Positions 50,778-60,007 of a stretch of DNA of 64,000 bases are shown here, one piece after another. Origin of the DNA: an uncultured Coriobacteriaceae bacterium (GTDB lineage Bacteria > Actinomycetota > Coriobacteriia > Coriobacteriales > Coriobacteriaceae); the NCBI GenBank assembly GCA_949287085.1, contig CASEER010000008.1, positions 20,503 through 84,502 on the forward strand, written 5' to 3'. A program made the translations under genes and the position numbers. Each line of letters starts with the position of its first letter. The first letter of the stretch is position 1. The notes under the pieces are model-generated. The model saw nothing but the letters and a program-made list of their open reading frames with translations. It was not told where the DNA came from and ran no database searches.

Positions 50778-51893
50778 TTATGCGCGGTACCGGTAGTACG
50801 CCGCGCAGCTTCCCTCGCTCGAAACCATGCAGGGCCCCACGGGGTGCTCCGGCGTGCAGGCATGACCAAAGAGCGGGCACGCCGTGGGCGCAATAGCCCC
50901 GCGGAGGACGTCGCCGCAGCGGCATCCGCGGGGCTCTTGCGTTGGTTCAACCGCAACCTCAAAACGTTTCCGCGCGTCAAAGCGCGCATATTCATCGCGA
51001 ATGCGCAGGCCCGAGGCGGGAATCTCTCCCAAACCGCGCCACACGGCGTCGCGCGGTTCAAAAACCTGCTCCGTGATGCGGCGCGCCACGGGGTTGCCTT
51101 CGTCGCGCACGCTGCGTGGATAGGCGTTTTTAACAGCGGGTGTGCCCTGAACGATCATCTCAACCAGGCGGTCAATGCCGGTCAGAATATCAACCGGTTC
51201 AAAGCCCGTAACCACGCCGGGGATGCCAAACTCGTCCACGATAAACTGGAACGGGGCAAGGCCGGTAATGGTGCACACGTGGCCCGGCAAGATAAAGCCG
51301 TCGATGGTGGTTTCGGGGTCGTTGGCAATGGCCCGCAGAGCCGGAGGGGTTGTTTTGTGCGCGCAGAAAACCGAAAAGTTGGTGAGCCCGCGCGCAGCGG
51401 CTTCGAGAATGCAGGCGGCAATGGTAGGCGTGGTGGTCTCAAATCCCACGCCCATAAACACGACCTGCTGGTGAGGGAGCTCGGCGGCAATGGTAAGCGC
51501 GTCGAGCGGCGAATAGACAATCCGCACGTCGTGGCCAGCCGATTTCTCGGCCGCCAGCGACGACGTGCTGCCCGGCACGCGCATCATATCGCCAAAGGTG
51601 GCCACGGTAATGCCCGGTGTGCGGGCAAGCGCGATGGCGTGATCGATGTCGCGGTTGGCGGTAACGCAGACGGGGCAGCCCGGCCCAGAGAGCAGCTGCA
51701 AGCCCGCGGGCATGATGGAGCGAAAGCCGTACCGCCCGATGCTCACCGTGTGCGTGCCGCAGACCTCCATGAGGTTGATGCGGCGGTCGCCCGCCAGGAG
51801 ATGGATGCGGTCAATGAGCTCGCGCGCAAGCTCAGGGTCGCGAAAAGCGTCGAAGTTGATGGAGGGCAAGGCCCCGTTGTTGTTCGCTGTCAT
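50778..51893 (-). CDS. hypD: Hydrogenase maturation protein HypD
   Basis: 371 aa Fe-S scaffold on which Fe(CN)2CO is assembled with HypC. Motifs: MEVCGTHTVSIGRYG, GPGCPVCVT, GFETTTP, LPGHV and several C-terminal Cys (CRCGDVLRG, CPLFGHACTPEHPVGPC). Its ATG overlaps the hypC stop (ATGA). Confidence 0.96.
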   Translation of the reverse strand: MTANNNGALPSINFDAFRDPELARELIDRIHLLAGDRRINLMEVCGTHTVSIGRYGFRSIMPAGLQLLSGPGCPVCVTANRDIDHAIALARTPGITVATFGDMMRVPGSTSSLAAEKSAGHDVRIVYSPLDALTIAAELPHQQVVFMGVGFETTTPTIAACILEAAARGLTNFSVFCAHKTTPPALRAIANDPETTIDGFILPGHVCTITGLAPFQFIVDEFGIPGVVTGFEPVDILTGIDRLVEMIVQGTPAVKNAYPRSVRDEGNPVARRITEQVFEPRDAVWRGLGEIPASGLRIRDEYARFDARKRFEVAVEPTQEPRGCRCGDVLRGAIAPTACPLFGHACTPEHPVGPCMVSSEGSCAAYYRYRA

Positions 51894-52201
51894 GCGGGGA
51901 CGCCTTCGATTGCTGCCGCGTTTGCGCTGGCAGAGGGTGCCGGAGCGCTTGGCACAAAGATGCCGTCTCCTGCGAGGTCCTCCTCGGTGAGCTCGTCGAG
52001 CTCGCGGACGAGCTCGATGGTCTGCTGCGCCTCCTCGGCGTCAATAACCTCAATCGCAAAGCCGGCGTGTACCAGCACGTAGTCGCCGACCTGCGCTTGT
52101 GGTGTAAGGGCAAGAGAAATGTCGCGCTGCACGCCCATCATGTCGATGGTCGCGCTTGTTCCCTGAATCGTTACGATGGAGCCCGGAATGGCAAGGCACA
52201 T
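51890..52201 (-). CDS. hypC: Hydrogenase maturation chaperone HypC
   Basis: 103 aa. Begins MCLAIPG with the essential Cys2, then the OB-like barrel (GDYVLVHAGFAIEVID). An acidic helix and a ~25-residue Ser/Ala/Pro tail make it longer than the usual 75-90 aa. Delivers the Fe(CN)2CO unit with HypD. Confidence 0.95.
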   Translation of the reverse strand: MCLAIPGSIVTIQGTSATIDMMGVQRDISLALTPQAQVGDYVLVHAGFAIEVIDAEEAQQTIELVRELDELTEEDLAGDGIFVPSAPAPSASANAAAIEGVPA

Positions 52202-52294
52202 AGCTGGTCCTCCTCAGATGCATCGCGTTAGATGGTACCGCGGGTCGCGCCGGCGGGCAAATAGGCGGTTGCTCATGTTGACGGGCTTTGCGGC

Positions 52295-55114
52295 TTACAG
52301 GCGCGCGCGGGCCACGGCGGCTTGACCATAGGCGAGGCCGCCATCGTTGACCGGCACCGCGCGCGGAATGTGCACGGCAAAGCCGTCGCGCTCAAGCAGG
52401 GCGGGAACACGCTCAAGGAGCAGCCGGTTGAGAAACACGCCACCGCCAAGGACAACATCGTATATACCTGTGCGCTTGCGAACAAGCCGCGCAGATGCGC
52501 AGGTCATTTGCGCTACAGCCTCGTGGACGGCGAGTGCGATGACGCTCGCCTCAATGTTGCAGGCGCGGCTGTTGAGCACCGCGTCAAGGAGCGGCGTGGC
52601 GTCGATGTCGATCACCTCGGCTGCAGGGTGCTCACCTACCAGCTGCTGGCGCGCGACTGTTGCCTCGTCGGCGTGCGGGGCGGCCTGTTGCGTGAGGCCA
52701 AAGCGGGGCTGCGAGCTCATGTTGGCGAGCGCGCGCTCCCACGATCCGTCGTTTGCCATGAGGGCACGCCGCGCGGCAGCCTCCAGCTCAATGGCGGGTT
52801 CGCCCTCGTAGGTTGCCGTGGGACAGATGCCGGTTATGGCCGCAATTGCGTCAAGCAGGCGTCCCATGCTGCTGGTAACGGGGCTGTTGAGCCCGCGCTC
52901 CACCATGGTGCGCAGCACCGCGAGCTCGTTGTCGTTCATGGCGGTGCGTAGCCGCACAGCTCCAGGGTGGTCGAGCAGCCCGGCCGCTGCAAGCAGTCCA
53001 AATGCATTGCGGCGGGGGTTGCGCACAGCGGCCGCGCCGCCGGGCAGGCGCCAGGGCTTCAGATGGCCCACCCGCTCGAAGTCCGCGAGCGTTGCGACAA
53101 GTATCTCGCCGCCCCAGATGGTGCCGTCGGTGCCAAAGCCCGTGCCGTCAAAGGCAAAGCCTATAACAGGTTGCGCAGGGTCGAGCGTGCCGGCTGCGGC
53201 TGCCTCGGCAATGCCTGCCGCGATGTGGGCGTGATGGTGTTGGACCTCAACAAGGGGCAGGCCGTGCTGCTCAGCTTGGGCGCGCGCCCATTGGCTGGCC
53301 AGGTACTGGGGGTGCAGATCGCAGGCGAGGGCGTCGGCGTGCAGGTCAAAAAGGGACGAGAGTCGCCGGCGCGCTTCGTGCCAGGCGTCGAACGTCGCGG
53401 CGTTTTCGATGTCTCCGATGTGCTGGGACAAAAAGCAGCGCGCGGTGCCGTGGGGTTCCTCGCGGGTAAACGCGAGCGTCGCCTTTTGTTCCGATCCGCA
53501 GGCAAAGATGGCGGGAGTGCTGGCGGGATCTGCACGCTGGGCATCTGCAGGCTCGTTCACCCCCTTTGCGGGCAGGGCAAGCGGCTGAGGCGCGTAGCCG
53601 CGGGCACGGCGCACGGGCCGTACGACGCCGTCAACCACGCGCACGACCGAATCGTCATAGCGTGCAAGAATCGCGCGGTTGTTGCCCAGCAGCGCGTCGG
53701 CAATGCCGTGCTCGACCAGGCGGTTCCATGCCAGGGTGTCATCGCATTCAATGGGCTCATCGCTCAGGTTGCCACTCGTCATAATCAGCGCTTGCATGCC
53801 ATGAGCTGCGCATGCGGCGAGCAACAGGTGCTGCAGCGGCGTATAGGGCAGCATGACGCCGAGTTCAGGCAGGTCAAAGGCCACCGATGGCGCAAGCGCC
53901 TCGCTGGCGGGGTCGTCTGTGCTGCCGAGCACCTCGCTGGTGGGGGTGCCCGTGTTGCTGGGCAGCTTATCGGTGGGGCCATCCGTGTCATGCGCGCCTG
54001 CCGCATGGCCACCATCAGGGCCGGGGCCGCCCGCGCGTCGCCGGAGCAGCACGATGGGACGCACGCTACCGGTAAGCAGCGCGGCCTCCGCCTCGTCAAC
54101 CAGACACAGACGCTGCGCATCCGCCAGCTCGCGGACCATAACGGCAAGTGGCTTGTTGCTGCGGCGCTTGCGTCGGCGCAGCTCGCGCACGGCGTTCTCG
54201 TCTGCTGCGTTGCAGGCAAGGTGGAATCCGCCGAGCCCCTTGATAGCCACGATGCCGCCCGCCGCTAGCAGCTCCACGCAGCGGTCGATAATAGCGTCGC
54301 TGAGGTCGCGCGTGCTGCCTACCAGCGTGGCCGATGGCGTATCTGCCGCGTTGGCCAAGCCACACCAGCCGTCGTGCGCAGCCGGTACGCCTGCCGCCGT
54401 TGCCGCGCGCTCGCGCCAGGTAAGGTGCGGACCGCAGTCAAAGCAGGCGTCGGGCTGTGCGTGAAAGCGCCGGTCGGCAGGGTCGGCATACTCCGCCGCG
54501 CATGCGCTGCACATGGGAAACGCATCCATCGACGTGGCAGGCCGGTCGTAGGGAAGCGAGCGGATGATGGTGAACCGCGGCCCGCAGTTGGTGCAGTTGA
54601 TAAAGGGGTAATGGTAGCGCCGGTCCGCGGGGTCAAACAGTTCGCGCAAACAGTCGGGGCAGGTGGCAATGTCGGGCGAGACGAGCGTGGTGCGCGCCGT
54701 CTCATCATCTGACGCAATGATGCGAAACCCCCCTGAGGCGGGAGGGCATGGGGCAGGGGAGCAGGCATCTTGTTCCGTGGCGGAGGGGGCGCCACCTTGT
54801 TTGGGGGGCACGACGCCTGCAGGCGTGTCCGGCGTGCTCAACACAGGCTGATGGCATGAGCCCTCGGTATCCGCGCACGCCGTGACGTCGATGCCGTCGA
54901 TGCGCGCCGCGGCCGGTGCCTCAGTGCGCAGCGCATGCACAAGCGCATCGAGCGCATCCGCCGTGCCGGCAGCTTCGATGTGCACGCCGTCGCCCGCGTT
55001 GAGCACCCAGCCCGTAATGCCATGCGCTACCGCCATGCGGTACACAAACGGTCGCATGCCCACGCCCTGGACAATGCCGGTGATGTGAAGGTGAACGCGC
55101 TGCATAAGGCTCAT
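52295..55114 (-). CDS. hypF: Carbamoyltransferase HypF
   Basis: 939 aa, longer than the usual ~750. Order: acylphosphatase domain (~5-95, GIVQGVGMRPFVYR), zinc-finger pairs (CPDCLRELFDP, CTNCGPRF, MCSACAAEY, CFDCGPHLTW), YrdC-like domain (VAIKGLGGFHLACNA) and the Kae1-like carbamoyltransferase (VEVQHHHAHIAAG, VIGFAFDGTGFGTDGT). Two low-complexity insertions, one at ~100-140 before the zinc fingers and one of ~55 residues in the YrdC part, explain the extra length. Start taken at 55114; ATG 55105 is close by. Confidence 0.95.
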   Translation of the reverse strand: MSLMQRVHLHITGIVQGVGMRPFVYRMAVAHGITGWVLNAGDGVHIEAAGTADALDALVHALRTEAPAAARIDGIDVTACADTEGSCHQPVLSTPDTPAGVVPPKQGGAPSATEQDACSPAPCPPASGGFRIIASDDETARTTLVSPDIATCPDCLRELFDPADRRYHYPFINCTNCGPRFTIIRSLPYDRPATSMDAFPMCSACAAEYADPADRRFHAQPDACFDCGPHLTWRERAATAAGVPAAHDGWCGLANAADTPSATLVGSTRDLSDAIIDRCVELLAAGGIVAIKGLGGFHLACNAADENAVRELRRRKRRSNKPLAVMVRELADAQRLCLVDEAEAALLTGSVRPIVLLRRRAGGPGPDGGHAAGAHDTDGPTDKLPSNTGTPTSEVLGSTDDPASEALAPSVAFDLPELGVMLPYTPLQHLLLAACAAHGMQALIMTSGNLSDEPIECDDTLAWNRLVEHGIADALLGNNRAILARYDDSVVRVVDGVVRPVRRARGYAPQPLALPAKGVNEPADAQRADPASTPAIFACGSEQKATLAFTREEPHGTARCFLSQHIGDIENAATFDAWHEARRRLSSLFDLHADALACDLHPQYLASQWARAQAEQHGLPLVEVQHHHAHIAAGIAEAAAAGTLDPAQPVIGFAFDGTGFGTDGTIWGGEILVATLADFERVGHLKPWRLPGGAAAVRNPRRNAFGLLAAAGLLDHPGAVRLRTAMNDNELAVLRTMVERGLNSPVTSSMGRLLDAIAAITGICPTATYEGEPAIELEAAARRALMANDGSWERALANMSSQPRFGLTQQAAPHADEATVARQQLVGEHPAAEVIDIDATPLLDAVLNSRACNIEASVIALAVHEAVAQMTCASARLVRKRTGIYDVVLGGGVFLNRLLLERVPALLERDGFAVHIPRAVPVNDGGLAYGQAAVARARL

Positions 55115-55129
55115 TGCCGCAACCAGGCC

Positions 55130-55585
55130 CTACAGCCCAAGGCTCGAGTTGGTGGCAGCGCAGGTGAGCTCGCCGTGCTTGACGCCGCGCAGGCCCAGCA
55201 GCTTGTCGGCCAGTTCGTATACGCGCTGGCCCCGGCCGCGTACGGCAAGAATCTCCAGGCAGTTGTGGTGATCCAGGTGCACGTGCATGGTCGATACGAT
55301 CTCGGCCGTGTAATCGTGCTGGATTTCGTCGAGCTGGCGCGTTAGGTCACCCGTGTGGTGGTCGTAAATCATGGTGAGCGACCCAATGACCTGCGCCTCG
55401 GGTGTGCGGAGCTCGCCTTTTACCAACGAGGCGCGCATCAGGTCGCGAATCGCTTCCGACCGATTGGCCCCGGCGCCGCGCTGGGCAATCTGCGCGTCAA
55501 AGGCGCTCAGCAGATCCTCGGGCACGGCGACCGAAAACCGCACCAGGTCCGTGGGGTTGGCGTGACAGGGGTGCTCGGCGTCCAT
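55130..55585 (-). CDS. nikR: Nickel-responsive regulator NikR
   Basis: 151 aa. Ribbon-helix-helix N-terminus (RFSVAVPEDLLSAFDAQIAQ, NRSEAIRDLMR) and an ACT-like domain with Ni ligands: His in YDHHTGDL, the HVHLDHHNCLEIL stretch with H-x-H and Cys. It would repress nickel uptake when Ni is replete. It lies 15 bp before hypF, coupling Ni sensing to hydrogenase maturation. Confidence 0.93.
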   Translation of the reverse strand: MDAEHPCHANPTDLVRFSVAVPEDLLSAFDAQIAQRGAGANRSEAIRDLMRASLVKGELRTPEAQVIGSLTMIYDHHTGDLTRQLDEIQHDYTAEIVSTMHVHLDHHNCLEILAVRGRGQRVYELADKLLGLRGVKHGELTCAATNSSLGL

Positions 55586-55587
55586 GC

Positions 55588-55836
55588 TTACACCAGCCGG
55601 ACGGTGCCCACTGCGTTGTGATCGGCCTCGATGGCGTCCTCATAGCCTTCGAGCGCCGCCCGCGCCTCGTCGAGCGCGGCCATGGCGTCGGTAAGCTTTT
55701 GACCAATGCGCTCCATCTCAAACGCCTCGGTGGCATGGAACAGGTCGTGGCTCCAGCCGCGCGCAAGCGCTACGGTGTCGTCAATCTGCTTGACGCTCAT
55801 AGCGAGCTGACTCATGTTCATACCCACGTCGTGCAT
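55588..55836 (-). CDS. Small unknown protein of the nikR-hyp operon
   Basis: 82 aa, mostly helical with a heptad-like pattern (AMSVKQIDDTVALARGW, IGQKLTDAMAALDEARAAL) and several His/Asp/Met residues. Start ATG 55836 has a perfect aggagg site; the longer frame upstream crosses a terminator. It ends 2 bp before nikR, so it is the first gene of the hyp operon. No family recognised; a chaperone or metal-handling role is only suggested by place. Confidence 0.75.
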   Translation of the reverse strand: MHDVGMNMSQLAMSVKQIDDTVALARGWSHDLFHATEAFEMERIGQKLTDAMAALDEARAALEGYEDAIEADHNAVGTVRLV

Positions 55837-55891
55837 GGTGTCCTCCTTATGGCCGCGTTGGCAGGGGGCGGCGGCCCAGTTTCTTGGCAAG

Positions 55892-55917
55892 AAAAAGCCC
55901 CAGTTGACCCGGGGCTT
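55892..55917 (-). terminator. Terminator of trxA
   Basis: On the minus strand AGCCCCGGG pairs with a CTGGGGCT arm and is followed by five T and C. It separates trxA from the operon that begins at 55836. Confidence 0.8.
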
Positions 55918-56034
55918 CAGTGTACTACGAGTTGCTGCGTTGCTGTGACAAGCTCTGATGCGCATTCATGCACGGGCGCATCGCGGGAGCGGCGCTCGCC
56001 CGCCGCCAACTTGCTGCACCGCGCTCTTGCACGC

Positions 56035-56355
56035 TTACAGATACGACTCGATCTCGGCCTTGAGCGCGACCTTGGGCTTGGCGCCCACGATGCGGGTGAC
56101 CTCGGCGCCGCCCTTTAAGATCACGAGCGTGGGGATAGACATAACGCCGTATTTCATGGCGAGGTCTTGGTTTTCGTCCACGTTGCACTTGCCAATGACA
56201 AGGCGACCGTCAAGCTCGCCCGCTAGCTCATCGACGATGGGGGAGACCATGCGGCACGGTCCGCACCACGGGGCCCAGAAATCAATGAGAACGGGAAGGT
56301 CGTTTGAGAGCAGCTCGTCAATAGTAGAAACATTGACCTCGGTAATTGCCGCCAT
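56035..56355 (-). CDS. trxA: Thioredoxin
   Basis: 106 aa, full-length thioredoxin with [14 protein letters not shown] and the cis-Pro loop MSIPTLVIL. Cytosolic disulfide reductase. An aggaggaacc site precedes the ATG; monocistronic with its own terminator. Confidence 0.97.
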   Translation of the reverse strand: MAAITEVNVSTIDELLSNDLPVLIDFWAPWCGPCRMVSPIVDELAGELDGRLVIGKCNVDENQDLAMKYGVMSIPTLVILKGGAEVTRIVGAKPKVALKAEIESYL

Positions 56356-56610
56356 GGTTCCTCCTTATGTGAGGCGCGCCCACGGGCGCGGAAATATCAA
56401 GACAGTGCGGTTATACCCACCTGTTGCGCGCGTGTTGCACTCGGTTTGCGCTGTTTTATAACGACCCGTCTGTACGGGGATGAGCGGTGCGCTGCGGTGC
56501 ATCAAAAATGGGTCCTTAAGCAGCTACAATAGGGGAGCGATGATTGTGGACATACTATGGTGCCCGTTGCGGAGCGTTGGCGCTGCGGACGTGTGTTCCA
56601 AAGGAGGGCC

Positions 56611-57198
56611 ATGGCTATTTCGAGCGCGGATCGGCGCAGCGCGCTGCTTGCTGCAATGGAGCAGGAGCTTGCGTCGCTTGCGGAGCGCGGCGTGCGCATA
56701 TGTGGCAACGCGTTGTCGCCCATTGTGCTGGTAAAAGGCGCACTCAACGCGGACGAGCAGGCCGGGGGCGACGTGCTGGCGGGGGCCGACGGCACGGCGC
56801 TGCGGGCGGCGCTCGAGCGGCTGGGGTATGCGCCGGAGGAGTTTTGTGCGCTGGCGGCGGTCGCGGGCCCCCATGATGCTGACGCAGCTCCTCCGGTTGC
56901 CGCGGGCGAGGTGCTGCCGCCCGCGTTGTTCCGCGAGGCGCTTGAGGCGCTTGACCCTGAGGCCGTCGTGTTGCTTGACGATGCGGCCGCGGCTGTCATG
57001 CGCGATGCATATGCCGAGGAGCTCGCTCGTATCGAGCAGTTTGATGTGGCCATGTTGGCACCGGGGCTTGTGGCGCATGTGCTGGGTCGCCGCGTGCTGG
57101 CACTCGATGGGTTTGAGGCGGCGCTGGTGGATACGCGTGCTAAGCAGCGCATGTGGGCGTATTTAAAGCAGCTCCCGCCCTTGGGTGCCCCGTACTAA
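56611..57198 (+). CDS. Unknown protein, possibly of uracil-DNA glycosylase fold
   Basis: 195 aa, Ala/Leu/Glu-rich. The stretch ADEQAGGDVLAGADGTALRA followed by LERLGYAPEEFCALAAVAG, and later ALDPEAVVLLDDAAAAVM, runs like the family-4 UDG order (PF.G.AG..L...L and a P..vvllG..A strand), but the catalytic and Fe-S cysteine pattern is not evident. So either a degenerate UDG-fold protein or something else. aaggaggg site before ATG 56611. Confidence 0.6.
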   Translation: MAISSADRRSALLAAMEQELASLAERGVRICGNALSPIVLVKGALNADEQAGGDVLAGADGTALRAALERLGYAPEEFCALAAVAGPHDADAAPPVAAGEVLPPALFREALEALDPEAVVLLDDAAAAVMRDAYAEELARIEQFDVAMLAPGLVAHVLGRRVLALDGFEAALVDTRAKQRMWAYLKQLPPLGAPY

Positions 57199-57264
57199 CC
57201 CCGGCGAGCGACCTGCGATGGGTCTGCCCCGCAGCAAAGGCTGTTGCCGTGACGGGGCATCCAT

Positions 57265-57288
57265 AAAAAACGGGCCCCGAAGGGCCCG
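57265..57288 (-). terminator. Terminator of the ferredoxin gene
   Basis: On the minus strand CGGGCCC (57288-57282) pairs with GGGCCCG (57277-57271) around CTTC/G, followed by six T. Confidence 0.85.
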
Positions 57289-57333
57289 CTTCATGAGCAA
57301 TGTGCTCGCTGTTGCCATAAGGCGAGGCGTGAG

Positions 57334-57519
57334 TTAGTCCTCAGCGATCTCGGTGATGGCGCCGGCGGGGCAGCTCTCCTGGCATACGCCGCAGGCGATG
57401 CAGGAATCCTCGTCGGTCACGGTCGCAACATCCTGGAGCTCCAGGACGCCCTGGGGGCAGTCGTCAACGCAAACGCCGCAGGCGATGCACTCGTCGGCAT
57501 CAATAACTGGATGGGCCAT
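57334..57519 (-). CDS. 2[4Fe-4S] ferredoxin
   Basis: 61 aa with two clusters: CIACGVCVDDCPQG and CIACGVCQESCPAG. Clostridial-type low-potential electron carrier. ATG 57519 is preceded by aggaggaaacact; the longer frame start has no site. Confidence 0.95.
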   Translation of the reverse strand: MAHPVIDADECIACGVCVDDCPQGVLELQDVATVTDEDSCIACGVCQESCPAGAITEIAED

Positions 57520-57814
57520 AGTGTTTCCTCCTCTAAGTATGCTCGATGCATGTGGCAAAAGAGCATCGAGACTCTTGCCGAAACCATACCACGCGCGGGC
57601 CGCATTGCAACCCTCGCCCGCCGTCTTTTTCTGCCGTTCACCGAGTAAGGCTTGGTGTACTTTTGTTTGCGCAGATCAACAGGGCAAGGGATGGGGCGTG
57701 TCAATGGGTTTTGGGCTGCGTTGAGCTGCGCCCACTATTCGTATCGCGTTTGGGTCGCACGCGGTGAACCCTGGTCGTGCGCGCGGCGTGGAACGCATCC
57801 AAGCGGCGCGCCAC

Positions 57815-57930
57815 GCCTGGTACACCGTGCGGCGCACCTTGCACGCGGTTCGGCACGCCTTGTATGCAGGGCGGCGCACGCTGTGAACGCCGCACGGGAC
57901 GCCTTGTGCGCAATGCGCGGCACCTTGTAG
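57815..57930. repeat. ~21-bp degenerate tandem repeat
   Basis: About five imperfect units around gcggcgcaccttgcacgcg / cggcacgccttgtatgca, ending 176 bp before dnaK. The rest of the gap between ferredoxin and dnaK (57520-58106) has no gene. Confidence 0.65.
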
Positions 57931-57966
57931 TTTGGTCTTGAGATAACCTATTTGCCCACACAATAA

Positions 57967-58014
57967 AAAATCTTATATGAATTGACTTAGATTTTGTGCA
58001 TCGCGGAGTATAAC
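57967..58014 (+). promoter_or_regulatory. AT-rich control region of the dnaK operon
   Basis: AAAATCT (57967-57973) and AGATTTT (57989-57995) form an inverted repeat around TTGACT (57982-57987). A TATAAC is at 58009-58014, 21 bp from TTGACT, too far for a standard sigma-70 promoter. The HAIR consensus CTTGAGT-N7-ACTCAAG was not found, although an HspR gene ends the operon, so the HspR site may be diverged or elsewhere. Confidence 0.4.
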
Positions 58015-58106
58015 CCGACGCTCAACGGGATATGATAAAGGGCGAACGAACAAAAGAGCCATGTTTCGCATGGACCGCGAAGCAGCTCGCAAGGAAAGGA
58101 CCACTC

Positions 58107-60007
58107 ATGGGCAACAAGATTCTTGGTATTGACCTGGGTACCACCAACTCGGCGATGGCGGTTCTCGAAGGTGGATCGCCCACGATTATCGTGAACGCCG
58201 AGGGCGACCGCACCACCCCGTCCGTCGTTGGCTTTCGCGCCGACGGCGATCGCGTTGTTGGCAAGGCGGCTAAGAACCAGGCCGTAACTAATCCGAAGAA
58301 CACCGTGTTCTCCATCAAGCGTTTTATGGGCCGCAAGTACAGCGAGGTCACGAGCGAGATCAAGACCGTGCCGTACAGCATCAAGGAGGGCCAGGGCGGC
58401 CGCGCTGTCGCCGACATTGACGGCCAGGACTACACGCCCGAGCAGGTGAGCGCCATGATCCTGCAGAAGATGAAGGCCGACGCCGAGAAGTACCTGGGCG
58501 AGACCGTCACCGACGCCGTGATCACCGTGCCGGCCTACTTCAACGACGCTCAGCGTCAGGCCACCAAGGACGCCGGCAAGATCGCTGGCCTCAACGTCAA
58601 GCGTATCGTGAACGAGCCGACGGCTGCCGCGCTTGCCTACGGCCTTGACAAGAAGGGCTCTGACCAGCGCATCCTCGTCTTCGACCTGGGCGGCGGCACC
58701 TTCGATGTGTCGATTCTCGACCTCGCCGACGGCGTGTTTGAGGTGCTCGCTACCAACGGCGACAACCACCTGGGCGGCGACGACTGGGATCAGCGCGTCA
58801 TTGACTGGCTGGCCGACAAGTTCAAGCAGGACAACGGCATTGACCTGCGTCAGGACCCCATGGCGCTCCAGCGTCTTAAGGAGGCGGCCGAGAACGCCAA
58901 AAAGGAGCTCTCCGCGGCGCAGACCACCAACATCAACCTGCCGTTCATCACGGCCGACGCGAGTGGCCCGAAGCACCTCAACTACGATCTCACCCGTGGT
59001 GAGTTCGAGCGCATCACGCATGACCTGCTCGAGCGCTGCAAGCAGCCGGTGACGAGTGCCCTGCGCGACGCCAACCTCAAGCTCTCTGACCTGACCGAGG
59101 TCATCCTCGTCGGCGGCTCCACGCGTATGCCCGCTGTCCAGGAGCTCGTGAAGAACATGACCGGCAAGCAGCCTAACATGTCCGTGAACCCGGACGAGGT
59201 CGTGGCCGATGGCGCAGCCGTCCAGGGCGGCGTGCTTACCGGCGATGTCCAGGGCATCCTGCTGCTCGACGTGACCCCGCTGAGCCTGGGCGTTGAGACC
59301 ATGGGCGGCATCATGACCAAGATGATCGACCGCAACACCACGATCCCGACCTCCAAGACCGAAATCTACTCCACCGCGGCCGATAACCAGACCCCTCCGT
59401 CGAGATCAACGTGCTCCAGGGCGAGCGCGAGCTTGCGCGCGACAACAAGAGCCTCGGCAAGTTCCAGCTTACCGGCATTCCGGCCGCTCGCCGCGGCGTG
59501 CCGCAGATTGAGGTCACCTTTGATATCGACGCCAACGGCATCGTGACCGTGTCCGCTAAGGACAAGGGCACCGGCAAGGAGCAGCAGATCACCATCTCTG
59601 GCTCCACCGCGCTTTCCGACGAGGAAGTCGACCGCATGGTCAAGGACGCCGAGGCCCACGCCGAGGAGGACAAGCGCCAGAAGGAAGAGGTCGAGGTCCG
59701 CAACCAGACCGACAGCCTCTGCTACTCCACCGAGCAGACGCTCTCCGACCTGGGCGACAAGGTCTCCGCGGACGTGAAGAGCGAGGCCGAGACCGCCATT
59801 GCCGACGCCAAGAAGGCGCTCGAGGGCACCGATGTGGACGCCATCAAGTCCGCGGGCGACAAGCTCCAGGAGGTCGCGTACAAGCTGGCGCAGATGGTGT
59901 ACGCCGATGCCCAGCAGCAGACCGACGGCTCCGCGCCGGCCGGTGGCTCCGATGACGACGTGGTCGATGCCGACTACGAGGTTGTCGACGACGATCAGGA
60001 CAAGTAA
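58107..60007 (+). CDS. dnaK: Chaperone DnaK, one-base frameshift in this sequence
   Basis: Hsp70: [14 protein letters not shown] start ([19 protein letters not shown]), [43 protein letters not shown] and [12 protein letters not shown] in the ATPase half; the substrate half resumes with [17 protein letters not shown] and ends in an acidic tail [11 protein letters not shown]. The frame breaks at 59391-59396: ACCCCTCCGTCGAG should be one C longer to give T-P-S-V-E-I-N-V. After it the protein continues in the -1 frame to 60007 with no other lesion. A deleted C in a C-run of an essential gene is most simply a sequence error. ATG 58107 follows aaagga. Confidence 0.93.

Noticed and set aside
53566..54464. 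Plus-strand ORFs opposite hypF
   Set aside because: Antisense shadows of a well-supported gene with all HypF motifs.
57961..58014. Standard sigma-70 promoter or HAIR site for dnaK
   Set aside because: TTGACT and TATAAC are 21 bp apart, and CTTGAGT-N7-ACTCAAG is not found; reported only as a control region.
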